This document shows, in pieces, positions 34,166 through 42,876 of a stretch of 64,000 nucleotides of DNA (its first letter is position 1; each line of letters opens with the position of its first letter). This DNA is from Chitinophagaceae bacterium (lineage in GTDB: Bacteria; Bacteroidota; Bacteroidia; Chitinophagales; Chitinophagaceae), in NCBI GenBank assembly GCA_947446645.1, contig CANFHA010000006.1, positions 186,001-250,000 on the forward strand, in the 5' to 3' direction. The notes below the pieces were generated by a model that did not search any database, was not told the origin of the DNA, and worked only from the letters and a program-made list of their open reading frames with translations. A program made the translations under genes and the position numbers.

Positions 34166-35503
34166 CTATACCAGCTTAAAGGTTTCGATGAACTTGGTAG
34201 TGAAATTACCCTTCCTGAAGTCTTCATTTTTCATCAGCTGCAGGTGGAAAGGTATAGTTGTTTTCACGCCCTCTATCACATACTCGCTGAGTGCGCGCTC
34301 CATAGTGTTTATGGCTTCCTCGCGGGTTTGCGCTACGGCAATAACCTTGGCGATCATAGAGTCGTAATATGGGGGTATTGTATAGCCCGCATAGATGTGT
34401 GAGTCTACACGAACGCCGTGCCCACCTGGTGTATGCAAGGTAGTGATGCGGCCCGGACAAGGACGGAAATCGTTGTACGGATCTTCCGCATTTATGCGGC
34501 ACTCTATGGCGTGTATCTTAGGCTCATAGTTGCGGCCGCTGATAGGCACACCGGCGGCTATCTTTATCTGCTCCTTAATGAGGTCATAGCTGATCACCTC
34601 CTCGGTAACACCGTGCTCCACCTGGATACGGGTGTTCATTTCCATGAAGTAGAAGTTGCGATGCTTGTCTACCAGGAACTCTATGGTGCCTACGCTTTCA
34701 TAGTTAATGGCTGCGGCGGCTTTAATGGCTGCCTCACCCATTCTCTGGCGAAGATCTGCGGTCATGAAGGGTGAAGGCGATTCTTCCACCAGCTTCTGGT
34801 GACGACGCTGGATAGAGCAATCGCGCTCGCTGAGGTGACATACGGTGCCAAACTGGTCGCCTGCTACCTGTATTTCTATATGGCGGGGCTCTTCCACGAA
34901 TTTCTCCATGTAGATGCCATCGTTCTTAAATGATGCTGCGGCTTCGATCTTAGCCGTATTGTAGGCATGCTCCAGTTCGCTTTCCTGCCATACTACGCGC
35001 ATACCCTTGCCACCACCGCCGGCAGTAGCCTTTATGATAACGGGGTAGCCCATTTCGCCGGCTATTTGCTTAGCCTCGTCTACACTGGTCAGCAAGCCCT
35101 CTGAACCCGGTATAACCGGAACCCCGGCCTTTATCATTGTTTCCTTAGCGGTGATCTTATCACCCATAGACCTGATCATATCAGGCGTAGGGCCTATGAA
35201 CTTGATATTGTAATGTGCACAGATATCAGCAAAGTTTGCATTTTCTGCAAGGAAGCCATAGCCGGGATGGATCGCATCGGCATTGGTGATCTCAGCTGCA
35301 GCCATTATGTGCTGTATGTTCAGGTAAGAGTCGCTGCTTTGCGGCCGGCCTATACATACTGCCTCATCGGCAAAACGTACATGGAGACTATCCTTGTCGG
35401 CAGTAGAGTATACAGCTACAGTGCGTATACCCATCTCACGGCAGGTACGTATAATGCGCAGGGCTATCTCGCCACGGTTGGCAATCAATATCTTTTTAAA
35501 CAT
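34166..35503 (-). CDS. accC: Acetyl-CoA carboxylase, biotin carboxylase subunit
   Basis: AccC carboxylates biotin on AccB using ATP and bicarbonate in the first step of fatty acid synthesis. The protein is 445 residues from ATG 35503 ([16 protein letters not shown]); an in-frame TTG at 35521 is not needed. The ATP-grasp GGGGKGM loop, the [17 protein letters not shown] segment and [15 protein letters not shown] are all present. In Bacteroidota accB and accC normally sit together; here an S23 gene flanked by inverted arrays separates them. The left arm of those arrays lies just upstream of the start codon, so accC may have a changed expression signal. Confidence 0.95.
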   Translation of the reverse strand: MFKKILIANRGEIALRIIRTCREMGIRTVAVYSTADKDSLHVRFADEAVCIGRPQSSDSYLNIQHIMAAAEITNADAIHPGYGFLAENANFADICAHYNIKFIGPTPDMIRSMGDKITAKETMIKAGVPVIPGSEGLLTSVDEAKQIAGEMGYPVIIKATAGGGGKGMRVVWQESELEHAYNTAKIEAAASFKNDGIYMEKFVEEPRHIEIQVAGDQFGTVCHLSERDCSIQRRHQKLVEESPSPFMTADLRQRMGEAAIKAAAAINYESVGTIEFLVDKHRNFYFMEMNTRIQVEHGVTEEVISYDLIKEQIKIAAGVPISGRNYEPKIHAIECRINAEDPYNDFRPCPGRITTLHTPGGHGVRVDSHIYAGYTIPPYYDSMIAKVIAVAQTREEAINTMERALSEYVIEGVKTTIPFHLQLMKNEDFRKGNFTTKFIETFKLV

Positions 35504-35511
35504 ATTTCTAA

Positions 35512-35547
35512 AATTGCTCAATGGCTTGATTGCTCAATGGCTCAATT
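35512..35547. repeat. Left inverted arm of the S23 cassette (8-bp array)
   Basis: Read on the minus strand: AAATTGAG, CCATTGAG, CAATCAAG, CCATTGAG, CAATT, an exact 8-bp period. It is the inverse of the right arm at 35953-35981. Confidence 0.85.
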
Positions 35548-35576
35548 TCCGGAAATTACCACTAGCTTACAGGCCA

Positions 35577-35942
35577 TTATGTTTGAATATTTTTTCTTGC
35601 TGAGTTAACTATTGTCCCCAGAACCCTGTTGACTTCGTCAAGTTTATTTAAAAGTAGATCACAGTTTGGGTAACTAACACTATAGCTGCACAACCAAAGC
35701 CAGAATTGTGTTTCCTCTGCTTCTTTTGCCGCAATTCTCATTTTGTGGATGAAATCTGCTCTACTCTCTGCATTTTGCGCTTCCATTGCGTTTGCACCTA
35801 CAGAGGTTCCGGATTTCAATAATTGTCTTGCTACGATATATTTTTTTTCTCTTTCAAGCTCTTCGCAGTACTCAACCAACATCAAGGCCAAATCAAATGA
35901 AAGTTTTAGAATAGGGTTTCTATCAAATACTTCCTTTTTCAT
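35577..35942 (-). CDS. Four-helix-bundle protein (S23 / 23S rRNA intervening-sequence type)
   Basis: A 121-residue all-helical protein matching the TIGR02436/S23 family: NPILKLSFDLALMLVEYCEEL, KSGTSVGANAMEAQNAESRADF and KEAEETQFWLWLC are typical. Family members are found inside 23S rRNA intervening sequences and widely dispersed in Bacteroidota; their biochemical role is unknown, with pentameric structures known. The gene lies between accC and accB and is bounded by inverted arrays of an 8-bp unit (35512-35547 and 35953-35981). This looks like an inserted cassette. Confidence 0.9.
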   Translation of the reverse strand: MKKEVFDRNPILKLSFDLALMLVEYCEELEREKKYIVARQLLKSGTSVGANAMEAQNAESRADFIHKMRIAAKEAEETQFWLWLCSYSVSYPNCDLLLNKLDEVNRVLGTIVNSARKNIQT

Positions 35943-35952
35943 TTGTCAAATC

Positions 35953-35981
35953 CAATTGAGCCATTGAGCTATTGAGCAATT
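35953..35981. repeat. Right inverted arm of the S23 cassette (8-bp array)
   Basis: Units CAATTGAG, CCATTGAG, CTATTGAG and CAATTATG with an exact 8-bp period; its reverse complement ends in GCTCAATGGCTCAATT, which matches the left arm. Confidence 0.85.
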
Positions 35982-35991
35982 ATGCCATTCC

Positions 35992-36489
35992 TTACATTGG
36001 TTCAATGATAAATAGCGGCTGATCGTACTCTACAGGCGAAGAATCGTCGGCAACAACCTTTACAAGGCGGCCGCTTACTTCACTTTCTATTTCGTTGAAC
36101 AGTTTCATAGCCTCGATAATGCAAAGTACCTGGCCGGCCTTTATCTCGTCACCTATGTTTACAAACACAGGCTTATCGGGCGATGGGCTGCGGTAGAATG
36201 TACCGATCATAGGGGATTTGATAGTAGTAGTGTTGCCACCGGCAGCTGCTTGTGCGACAGCTGCTTTGTCTGCAGCAGGTGCTGATGCAGGCTGCGGAGC
36301 CGGCAACTGTGCCTGTTGCGGTGCCTGCTGTGGCATCTGCATAGGCATATGCGGCATGCTCACATACTGCGCAGGTGCGGCAAGTTCCTGCTTGATCGTT
36401 ATTTTAAAATCGCCTTCTTCTATGTGCAGCTCACTGATGCTCGATTTATTGATCGTTTTTATCAGCTCCTGGATCTGTTTGTATTCCAT
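35992..36489 (-). CDS. accB: Acetyl-CoA carboxylase, biotin carboxyl carrier protein
   Basis: A 165-residue carrier with an N-terminal helical domain, a Pro/Ala/Gln-rich linker (about 50-85) and a C-terminal biotinyl domain. EAMKLFNEIE carries the biotinylated Lys129. Its partner accC is separated by the S23 cassette. It follows efp on the same strand; the usual Bacteroidota order is efp-accB-accC, so the cassette is the only interruption. Confidence 0.95.
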   Translation of the reverse strand: MEYKQIQELIKTINKSSISELHIEEGDFKITIKQELAAPAQYVSMPHMPMQMPQQAPQQAQLPAPQPASAPAADKAAVAQAAAGGNTTTIKSPMIGTFYRSPSPDKPVFVNIGDEIKAGQVLCIIEAMKLFNEIESEVSGRLVKVVADDSSPVEYDQPLFIIEPM

Positions 36490-36547
36490 GAATATTGTTT
36501 TAAATCGTTAGTAGAAAGTTGTTAGCAGCCGGTAGCGTCGCTTTAGG

Positions 36548-36579
36548 CCATTAACTTATTAACCTATCAACCATTACGC
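36548..36579. repeat. 8-bp period array, ATTAAC family
   Basis: Units CCATTAAC, TTATTAAC, CTATCAAC and CATTACGC. The last unit overlaps the stop codon of efp (36574-36576). Confidence 0.65.
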
Positions 36580-37140
36580 TTTTACACGCTCCACATAATT
36601 TCCGGTCTTCGAGTCGATCTTTATCAGATCTCCCTCGTTCACAAACAATGGCACAGGTATGGTAGCACCGGTTTCCACTGTAGCCGGCTTGGTAGCACGG
36701 GTAGCAGTATCGCCCTTTACACCAGGCTCAGAATACGTAACCAGCAGGTTAACGCTGGCAGGCAATTCCACACCCATCGGTGTTTCTGTTTCTGTATTAA
36801 ATACTACAAAGCACTCCTGGCCATCTTTGTAGAGCCCCGGATTATCAACCATGTTCTCGCCTAATACAATTTGTTCAAAAGTATTATTGTCCATGAGGTT
36901 GAAACCGCTTTCATCTTTATAGAGATACTGGTAGTTGCGCTTTTCTACACGCACGGGGAAGATGTTATCGCCTGAGTTCCAGGTATGCTCTATAGAACGG
37001 CTGTTGTCTACACCTTTGAGTTTGGCCCACACCTTTGCTGCTGCGCGTGCGGTTTTATTTTGTCCGAATTCCACTACCGAGTAAAGGCTGCCATCAAGTT
37101 TTATGATGAGACCATTACGCATATCTGCTGTTGTAGCCAT
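36574..37140 (-). CDS. efp: Elongation factor P
   Basis: EF-P enters the E site of stalled ribosomes and helps form Pro-Pro bonds. The 188 residues cover the three beta domains; VTYSEPGVKGDTATRATKPATVETGA is the conserved C-terminal signature. The domain I tip, normally PGKGxAF with a modified Lys (or an Arg), here reads QNKTARAAAKVWAKLKG, two residues longer and without the usual Lys-Gly. The Arg or Lys in NKTAR could be the functional residue. This is a lineage-specific form as far as I can tell. First gene of the efp-accB-S23-accC set. Confidence 0.9.
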   Translation of the reverse strand: MATTADMRNGLIIKLDGSLYSVVEFGQNKTARAAAKVWAKLKGVDNSRSIEHTWNSGDNIFPVRVEKRNYQYLYKDESGFNLMDNNTFEQIVLGENMVDNPGLYKDGQECFVVFNTETETPMGVELPASVNLLVTYSEPGVKGDTATRATKPATVETGATIPVPLFVNEGDLIKIDSKTGNYVERVKA

Positions 37141-37351
37141 GAAGATTTATTTTTTTGTATGGATTGCAAAAGTAATCATTAAAGCCAAAAAAGGAAATTG
37201 AATTTTCGCGGTAAAAAAGGGTGAAAAAGAGTGGATTTCGGGGAAAAGGAGGTGGAAATGGTAAGTTTTACGGTATTTTATTTGAAAATACATCAAATAC
37301 GGGCAAGCCAGTTATTAAGACAGACGTACTAACAACCTTGCGCTTTTTTAC

Positions 37352-37359
37352 TACATTTG
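37352..37359 (+). promoter_or_regulatory. Bacteroidota -7 element for lpd
   Basis: TACATTTG fits TAnnTTTG, 34 bases upstream of the lpd ATG. Confidence 0.55.
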
Positions 37360-37393
37360 TCCCCTCATTAATTATACAAAATAATTTTTCTTT

Positions 37394-38800
37394 ATGGCAT
37401 ACGACGTTATCGTAGTAGGAAGCGGACCGGGCGGTTATGTAGCTGCTATCCGTGCATCACAACTTGGTTATAAGACCGCAGTGGTGGAAAAAGAAAACCT
37501 GGGCGGTATCTGCCTTAACTGGGGCTGTATACCCACCAAGGCGCTGCTGAAGACAGCCAGCGTGTTTGAAAACTTTACCCATGCTGCCGACTATGGTATC
37601 ATTGCCTCTGATTTTAAAGCTGACTTTGGCGCCGTTATTAAGCGCAGCCGTGGTGCAGCCGATAAGATGAGCAAGGGTGTGCAGTTTCTGATGAAGAAGA
37701 ATAAGATAGATGTGATAATGGGCATGGGGAAACTGAACGCTAAAAAAGAAGTGGAAGTGACCGGTGCTGACGGAAAAGTAACTGCGATACAGGGCCGCCA
37801 CGTGATACTGGCTACAGGTGCGCGCAGCCGCCAGCTGCCAAACCTGCCACAGGATGGCAAGAAGGTAGTAGGCTACCGCGAAGCGATGAACCTGCCAACA
37901 CAACCCAAAACAATGATAGTAGTGGGCAGCGGCGCCATAGGTGTGGAGTTTGCATATTTCTACAACAGCATAGGTACGAAAGTGACCGTGGTAGAATTTA
38001 TGCCACGCATAGTGCCGGTAGAAGACGAGGACATATCTAAAGAACTGGAGAAGAGCTTTAAGAAAAAAGGCATCACAGTGATGACCAATGCGTCAGTTGA
38101 AAAACTGGACACAAGCGGAGCCGGCGTGAAAGCGACGGTGAAGACCGCTACCGGCGATGTGGTACTGGAAGCAGATGTGGTGCTGAGCGCTGTAGGTATT
38201 GCTGCCAACATAGAAAACATAGGCCTGGAAACGCTGAACATAAAGACAGACAAGGGCAAGGTGCTGGTAGACAAATATTTCAAGACGAATGTAGATGGCA
38301 TATACGCCATAGGTGATATTACTCCGGGCCAGGCATTGGCACACGTAGCTTCTAAAGGCGCTGTTATATGCGTGGAAGCTATTGCACATAAGGAAGGCAA
38401 GCACAAACACGCTCCTGAGCCGCTGGACTACGGCAATGTACCGGGCTGTACCTATTGCTCGCCTGAAATAGCCAGCGTAGGTATGACGGAAAAGCAGGCA
38501 AAGGACGCAGGATATGAAATAAAAGTGGGCAAATTCCCATTCACTGCCTCAGGCAAGGCTGTTGGAGCTGGCGCTACAGAAGGTTTTGTAAAGGTGATCT
38601 TTGATGCTAAGTACGGCGAATGGCTGGGTACGCACTCTATAGGCTATAATGTTACAGAGACAATAGCAGAGACTGTAGTGGCCCGCAAGCTGGAAACCAC
38701 ATGGCAGGAAGTGCTGGACAGCATACACCCCCACCCTACCATGAGCGAAGGCATAAAGGATGCTGTAGAAGCTGCGCTGGGCGAAGCGATACACCTGTAA
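37394..38800 (+). CDS. lpd: Dihydrolipoyl dehydrogenase
   Basis: The E3 flavoprotein of pyruvate and 2-oxoglutarate dehydrogenase complexes (468 residues). The FAD-binding GSGPGGY is near the start, the redox-active disulfide is Cys40-Cys45 in GGICLNWGC, and the C-terminal HPHPTMSE supplies the catalytic His-Glu pair. NAD binding is marked by VVGSGAIGVEF. No E1 or E2 genes adjoin, which is common for lpd in Bacteroidota. A 8-bp array and a terminator follow the stop. Confidence 0.97.
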   Translation: MAYDVIVVGSGPGGYVAAIRASQLGYKTAVVEKENLGGICLNWGCIPTKALLKTASVFENFTHAADYGIIASDFKADFGAVIKRSRGAADKMSKGVQFLMKKNKIDVIMGMGKLNAKKEVEVTGADGKVTAIQGRHVILATGARSRQLPNLPQDGKKVVGYREAMNLPTQPKTMIVVGSGAIGVEFAYFYNSIGTKVTVVEFMPRIVPVEDEDISKELEKSFKKKGITVMTNASVEKLDTSGAGVKATVKTATGDVVLEADVVLSAVGIAANIENIGLETLNIKTDKGKVLVDKYFKTNVDGIYAIGDITPGQALAHVASKGAVICVEAIAHKEGKHKHAPEPLDYGNVPGCTYCSPEIASVGMTEKQAKDAGYEIKVGKFPFTASGKAVGAGATEGFVKVIFDAKYGEWLGTHSIGYNVTETIAETVVARKLETTWQEVLDSIHPHPTMSEGIKDAVEAALGEAIHL

Positions 38801-38802
38801 TT

Positions 38803-38842
38803 AATTTGAAAATTTGATGATGTGCAAATTTGAAAATTGAGT
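38803..38842. repeat. 8-bp period array, AATTTGAA family
   Basis: Units AATTTGAA, AATTTGAT, GATGTGCA, AATTTGAA and AATTGAGT begin two bases after the lpd stop. Related in reverse to the array at 6785-6822. Confidence 0.75.
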
Positions 38843-38875
38843 TGTTCTAATAAAACGATTTGAATGGTATAATAG

Positions 38876-38901
38876 AGGCTGCTTTCGGGCAGCCTTTTTT
38901 A
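38876..38901 (+). terminator. Terminator of lpd
   Basis: AGGCTGC / GCAGCCT stem with loop TTTCGG and a T6 tract. Confidence 0.85.
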
Positions 38902-39112
38902 TTAAGACCGTTATTGCACTGTGCCTCTACGAACGATACCGGATGTACACTAAAATTGACACAGTCCCTTAATGCCTGGGCTGGACGCCGCATTAGCTGA
39001 TCACGATTACAATTTAAAAGTTTAGCGGGGGCTAACAGGCCATTCTCTTCAATTCAAAATTAGTAGGGAACAAACTTATATTTCGGTCAGCAGAGCTGAG
39101 GGTAGGTTACTG

Positions 39113-39146
39113 TACAAAAAATCCCGGTTGTCAGGGACAACCGGGA
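39113..39146 (-). terminator. Terminator of the PKD/T9SS type B gene
   Basis: Perfect 11-bp stem TCCCGGTTGTC / GACAACCGGGA with loop AGG; on the minus strand a T6 run follows. Confidence 0.88.
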
Positions 39147-39176
39147 GTAGAATATTTGATTTTCAATTTTCATTTA

Positions 39177-42100
39177 TTACCTCAGCAGGGTAAGATTGCC
39201 CTGGTGGTGCTCTATCTGGCCATCTTTGAAGGTAGCGTCCATTACGTATACATAAACGCCCTGTGGCTGTGGTGCACCGTTAAATTCACCATCCCATCCC
39301 CTGCCATCAATGCTTGAGGCCTGGTATACCAGCTGGCCCCAGCGGTTGTAGATGTTCATGGTAAATGTAGTCAACCCTCTTGTGAGCAGCTGGCGTGGGT
39401 AGAAGTAGTCATTAACTCCGTCACCGTTTGGCGAGAACACGTTCGGGATATCCATGTAGCAATCTTTCTGTACCCAAATGGTATCAGATGTAGTACAGCC
39501 ATGGATCGAAACATTGGCATAGTAGTATCCGGGTTTCGTAACCACGATCTGCGATCCGGTTTCGCCGGTGCTCCACTCCCATGACGTGCCAGGCATAGTG
39601 CCGTTACGATCATCTGATAGTATTATTGAAGTGCTGCCGGGGCAGATAGAGGTATCAGGACCAAGATAAACATCCGGATATGCATACACCGTTATCAGCT
39701 TGCTGGCTGTGGTCTCAGGGCAAGCCCTGTAGTTGGCCTTAACTGAAACCGTAAACTGGCCCGGTGCATCGAACGCATGTATAATCGGATTCACGTCAAT
39801 CATGGTAAACCCGTCTGTTACAGACCAGATATTTCCTGTTGAACCTTGTGTAGCATAGGTAGCTGTAAACGTTACATTCTTACCGCGGCATAACACCGAG
39901 TCTGTAACATCCATTTTTATTCCACTTATGGTATCCACCACTATTGTCTGCGTGAAGGTATCGCTGCACGGCACAAAGTTAGTTTCAATAAGCATGACAT
40001 TGTAAGTACCGGTGGTGGGGTAAACATTCGTAGGATTGACGCCGGTACTTGTGCCATTACCAAAATTCCACGCATAAGTAGTAGCAGCACTATCCGGCGG
40101 GCTCAGTGATACCGAAGTATTTCCGAAATTAACCGGGGTGAGCTGGCAGATATACGGCGTAGGTGTAAACGTATAAGATGCAGAAATGTAATTGAGCAGC
40201 TTTATTGGTTTAGACATACTATCTACGCACTGTCCGTTTGTAGCGTACAGTTTAGCAATAAATGCGGTATCTGTCTGGCTGTTAAGATATATATGGTTCG
40301 GGTTCTCCGCAGTATCTGAATAACCATCACCAAAGTACCAGTGGTAGGTAAGTATGTGATCAGAATCGGAATAGTTATCGTTAGTGAAAATAACGGTATC
40401 TCCATGACAACCATAATTTACCTTCCAGCTGAAAGAGTCCCTGAGCGCAGGGCCCGTCATACCAACACCAGGCAGGTGGGTGGTAGCACAGACTCCGGCA
40501 GTATGCACATAAATATCGAAATAGGTGCTGCCATCGCAGAGGCCGGTAAACAGAACCGTACTATCAGGACCTACATAATAACTTATTGATGTTGAAGTGC
40601 CATTTAAAACATAGGTAACCGTGTCAAGCTGGTTGGGATTCAATCCATATACAGTGATCGCACCATCGCAATAGCCGCACCTTGTAGGATTAATGGAACT
40701 AAGCGTTCGTATCGGGAACGGCGGATTTACCAGCGACACAGTACTATATGGATCGGAATGGCAGAAGCCGTAGGTGACGACAAAATTGGTGTAGTCTCCC
40801 GCCACTAGTCCGTTTATAGTTACGGTGCCGGACGCACTTATGGTAGCTAATACATAGGGTACCGCGACTCCATTATAGTTGTACCTGATCGTATCCGTAA
40901 CACCTGGGGCGAGATTACTTATGACAATAGTACCGTCATGTGCACCGCAGAACGTGGGATTCGTAAATGTATATACCGGTAGAATAGCAGGTGGCGGATC
41001 GATAACTATTGGCAGCCATGATGCACATTGGTGAGACACATTAGTATATATGACCACCGAATCTGCAAAACCCACTGTAGGCGCCAGCGTATCTACTACC
41101 ATCACTGAATCCACCCAAGTCTTAAAGGTATCGGTTGCCAATGGCCCATGATACAAGTCTATAGTCCAAGGCTTACCTGTTCCTCCGGGTATGAAATAAA
41201 CGATCGCCCCCCTAAAACAGGTTGCAGGGAAAGCAATTGAGTCTCTTATTGTAGGTACCGGATAGATGTTTACCGAATAGGCCTGTGTATTCAGCCCCGT
41301 AATAGGACAGTTGTTGTCCTGCATACGCAGGAAGAATGTATAAAGGCCGGGCGTGAGCAGCGTAGTATTGCCACAAACAGTTACGATAGGATGGGGGGTA
41401 CCATTTGCTGTAACGGTGTAAGTCATACCGGCTGGCAGTCCGGTAATGGTAAATGTTATGTTTTTAGTAGTATCCGTTTCTGTAGCGGTGTAAGTCATAC
41501 AAAAAGCTCCCGAATTTCCGCAAACGTGGTAGTGGGTGGTATCATCAACAATAACACCGCTGGTGCCAGCAAGCGCGCTGACAGGTACAGAGCTGGTGCA
41601 CGTGAGCACCAGGAACGTCATTTCTCGCTGACTTGTACCTACAAATGTATCATTGCGGTACTCCCGGATGTTGTACACTACTACAGATCGTTGCAGCACA
41701 TTCGGATAAAAACAGATCTGCCCGGTGGCGGCATCAAATAAATAGGAAGCAGCTGTGCATTGGACTGGCGTAGCCGGCCCGATCGGCTGGCCCGGCCATG
41801 CAGTAATGGCGGCATAAGAAACAGCACCTCCCACAGAGCCACAGCCGCCCGAGCCATTGGTGGGGCTTACCAGCTGAAAACGGAGGCTATCGCCATCAGG
41901 ATCTAATGCGCCCGGATTATAACAGTTGGTATTGTTGAGACAGAAGAAAGGAGTAGGAACAACCGTAAGAATAGGACTACTGTTATGACTGAATATTCCA
42001 GGGAAAAAATTATCCAGCGTATCTATAAGCTGTATGTTGGAAGAGTAAACAATATTAGTGATAGAAGCCGCACGACCTGCACCGGATGGAGAACCGCTAC

Positions 42101-42590
42101 CCGGATTGCCGCAGCCAAGCGGTTTTACACCACTACCATTGTTGGAAGTGTACACAAAACGCCAATTGTGTGAAGGACCCGAAAGTGTAACCGTGGCCAC
42201 ATAAATGTATCTCTTAATACCCTCAATAGCAAAACTGGTGCTCGTGCATTTGGTCAGCGCGGTGTCTGCAGGGCATACCGGTGTAATTTCTTTTCCGCAT
42301 GGTGAGTTACCGGGGCTTGTAGCATCAAGCGTTAGTGCCAATGTCGCAAATAGCGCAGTGCCATTGTATACACACACCTGCGGTGTAGCAATAGCAAGTG
42401 TTTGAAAGGCACCCGTAGTAGTACCACAGTTACCATACAGCGTCACCGATACCTTATAGGTATTGCCCGAAACCCATTGGTAGTTAAGGTCTCCACCAAC
42501 TATATGGGATGCGAAAACATTACTGTTGATACACAGCAATGCAACAAAAAAGATAAGGCCACGTAAGCAGGCGGGTAGTATTTTTTTCAT
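39177..42590 (-). CDS. PKD-domain protein with T9SS type B C-terminal domain
   Basis: A secreted protein of 1,137 residues. Signal peptide MKKILPACLRGLIFFVALLC..VFA is followed by SHIVGGDLNYQW, an N-terminal domain typical of Bacteroidota surface proteins. Further on are SprB-like (LNPNQLDTVTYVLNG) repeats and PKD-type domains (HWYFGDGYSDTAENPNHIY, YAWNFGNGTSTGVNP). The C terminus, PNVFSPNGDGVNDYF to GYNRWGQLVY-like and GVYVYVMDATFKDG, is the gliding-motility-associated type B sorting domain (CHU_C). Likely a cell-surface adhesin or gliding-related cargo. Monocistronic with its own terminator. Confidence 0.92.
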   Translation of the reverse strand: MKKILPACLRGLIFFVALLCINSNVFASHIVGGDLNYQWVSGNTYKVSVTLYGNCGTTTGAFQTLAIATPQVCVYNGTALFATLALTLDATSPGNSPCGKEITPVCPADTALTKCTSTSFAIEGIKRYIYVATVTLSGPSHNWRFVYTSNNGSGVKPLGCGNPGSGSPSGAGRAASITNIVYSSNIQLIDTLDNFFPGIFSHNSSPILTVVPTPFFCLNNTNCYNPGALDPDGDSLRFQLVSPTNGSGGCGSVGGAVSYAAITAWPGQPIGPATPVQCTAASYLFDAATGQICFYPNVLQRSVVVYNIREYRNDTFVGTSQREMTFLVLTCTSSVPVSALAGTSGVIVDDTTHYHVCGNSGAFCMTYTATETDTTKNITFTITGLPAGMTYTVTANGTPHPIVTVCGNTTLLTPGLYTFFLRMQDNNCPITGLNTQAYSVNIYPVPTIRDSIAFPATCFRGAIVYFIPGGTGKPWTIDLYHGPLATDTFKTWVDSVMVVDTLAPTVGFADSVVIYTNVSHQCASWLPIVIDPPPAILPVYTFTNPTFCGAHDGTIVISNLAPGVTDTIRYNYNGVAVPYVLATISASGTVTINGLVAGDYTNFVVTYGFCHSDPYSTVSLVNPPFPIRTLSSINPTRCGYCDGAITVYGLNPNQLDTVTYVLNGTSTSISYYVGPDSTVLFTGLCDGSTYFDIYVHTAGVCATTHLPGVGMTGPALRDSFSWKVNYGCHGDTVIFTNDNYSDSDHILTYHWYFGDGYSDTAENPNHIYLNSQTDTAFIAKLYATNGQCVDSMSKPIKLLNYISASYTFTPTPYICQLTPVNFGNTSVSLSPPDSAATTYAWNFGNGTSTGVNPTNVYPTTGTYNVMLIETNFVPCSDTFTQTIVVDTISGIKMDVTDSVLCRGKNVTFTATYATQGSTGNIWSVTDGFTMIDVNPIIHAFDAPGQFTVSVKANYRACPETTASKLITVYAYPDVYLGPDTSICPGSTSIILSDDRNGTMPGTSWEWSTGETGSQIVVTKPGYYYANVSIHGCTTSDTIWVQKDCYMDIPNVFSPNGDGVNDYFYPRQLLTRGLTTFTMNIYNRWGQLVYQASSIDGRGWDGEFNGAPQPQGVYVYVMDATFKDGQIEHHQGNLTLLR

Positions 42591-42876
42591 AAAAACAAAT
42601 AAAAATGTTACTTGATGTTCTTTTACTTTTTCTATAAGACACGTTCGATTATTCTATAGACAGAACAAAGTGTTAAAATGGTTTGCCTGTTACAAAATAA
42701 AACTCCCGTTCCCTCTTAAAGAGATTTCCAAGTCATAAAATTAATTTTTTTCAATCCATAAACAACAAAGCAATACAGATTTTTTTTACAGAAATATCAC
42801 TCCTACAGTAAACTATACTGTGCAAAATGGGAATAGACGGAAAAGTTTCAAAAAACCTCAAGGTCTGGAAAAAAAG

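Larger units (their letters stand above)
38801..39176. other. 376-bp intergenic region
   Basis: Contains the AATTTGAA-type array, the lpd terminator and the terminator of the T9SS gene on the other strand. A short TGTACACTAAAATTGACACA stretch near 38943 recalls ends seen near transposons, but no element is visible. Confidence 0.5.

Noticed and set aside
38940-38970. A transposon end near TGTACACTAAAATTGACACA
   Set aside because: No transposase gene, second end or target duplication can be seen.
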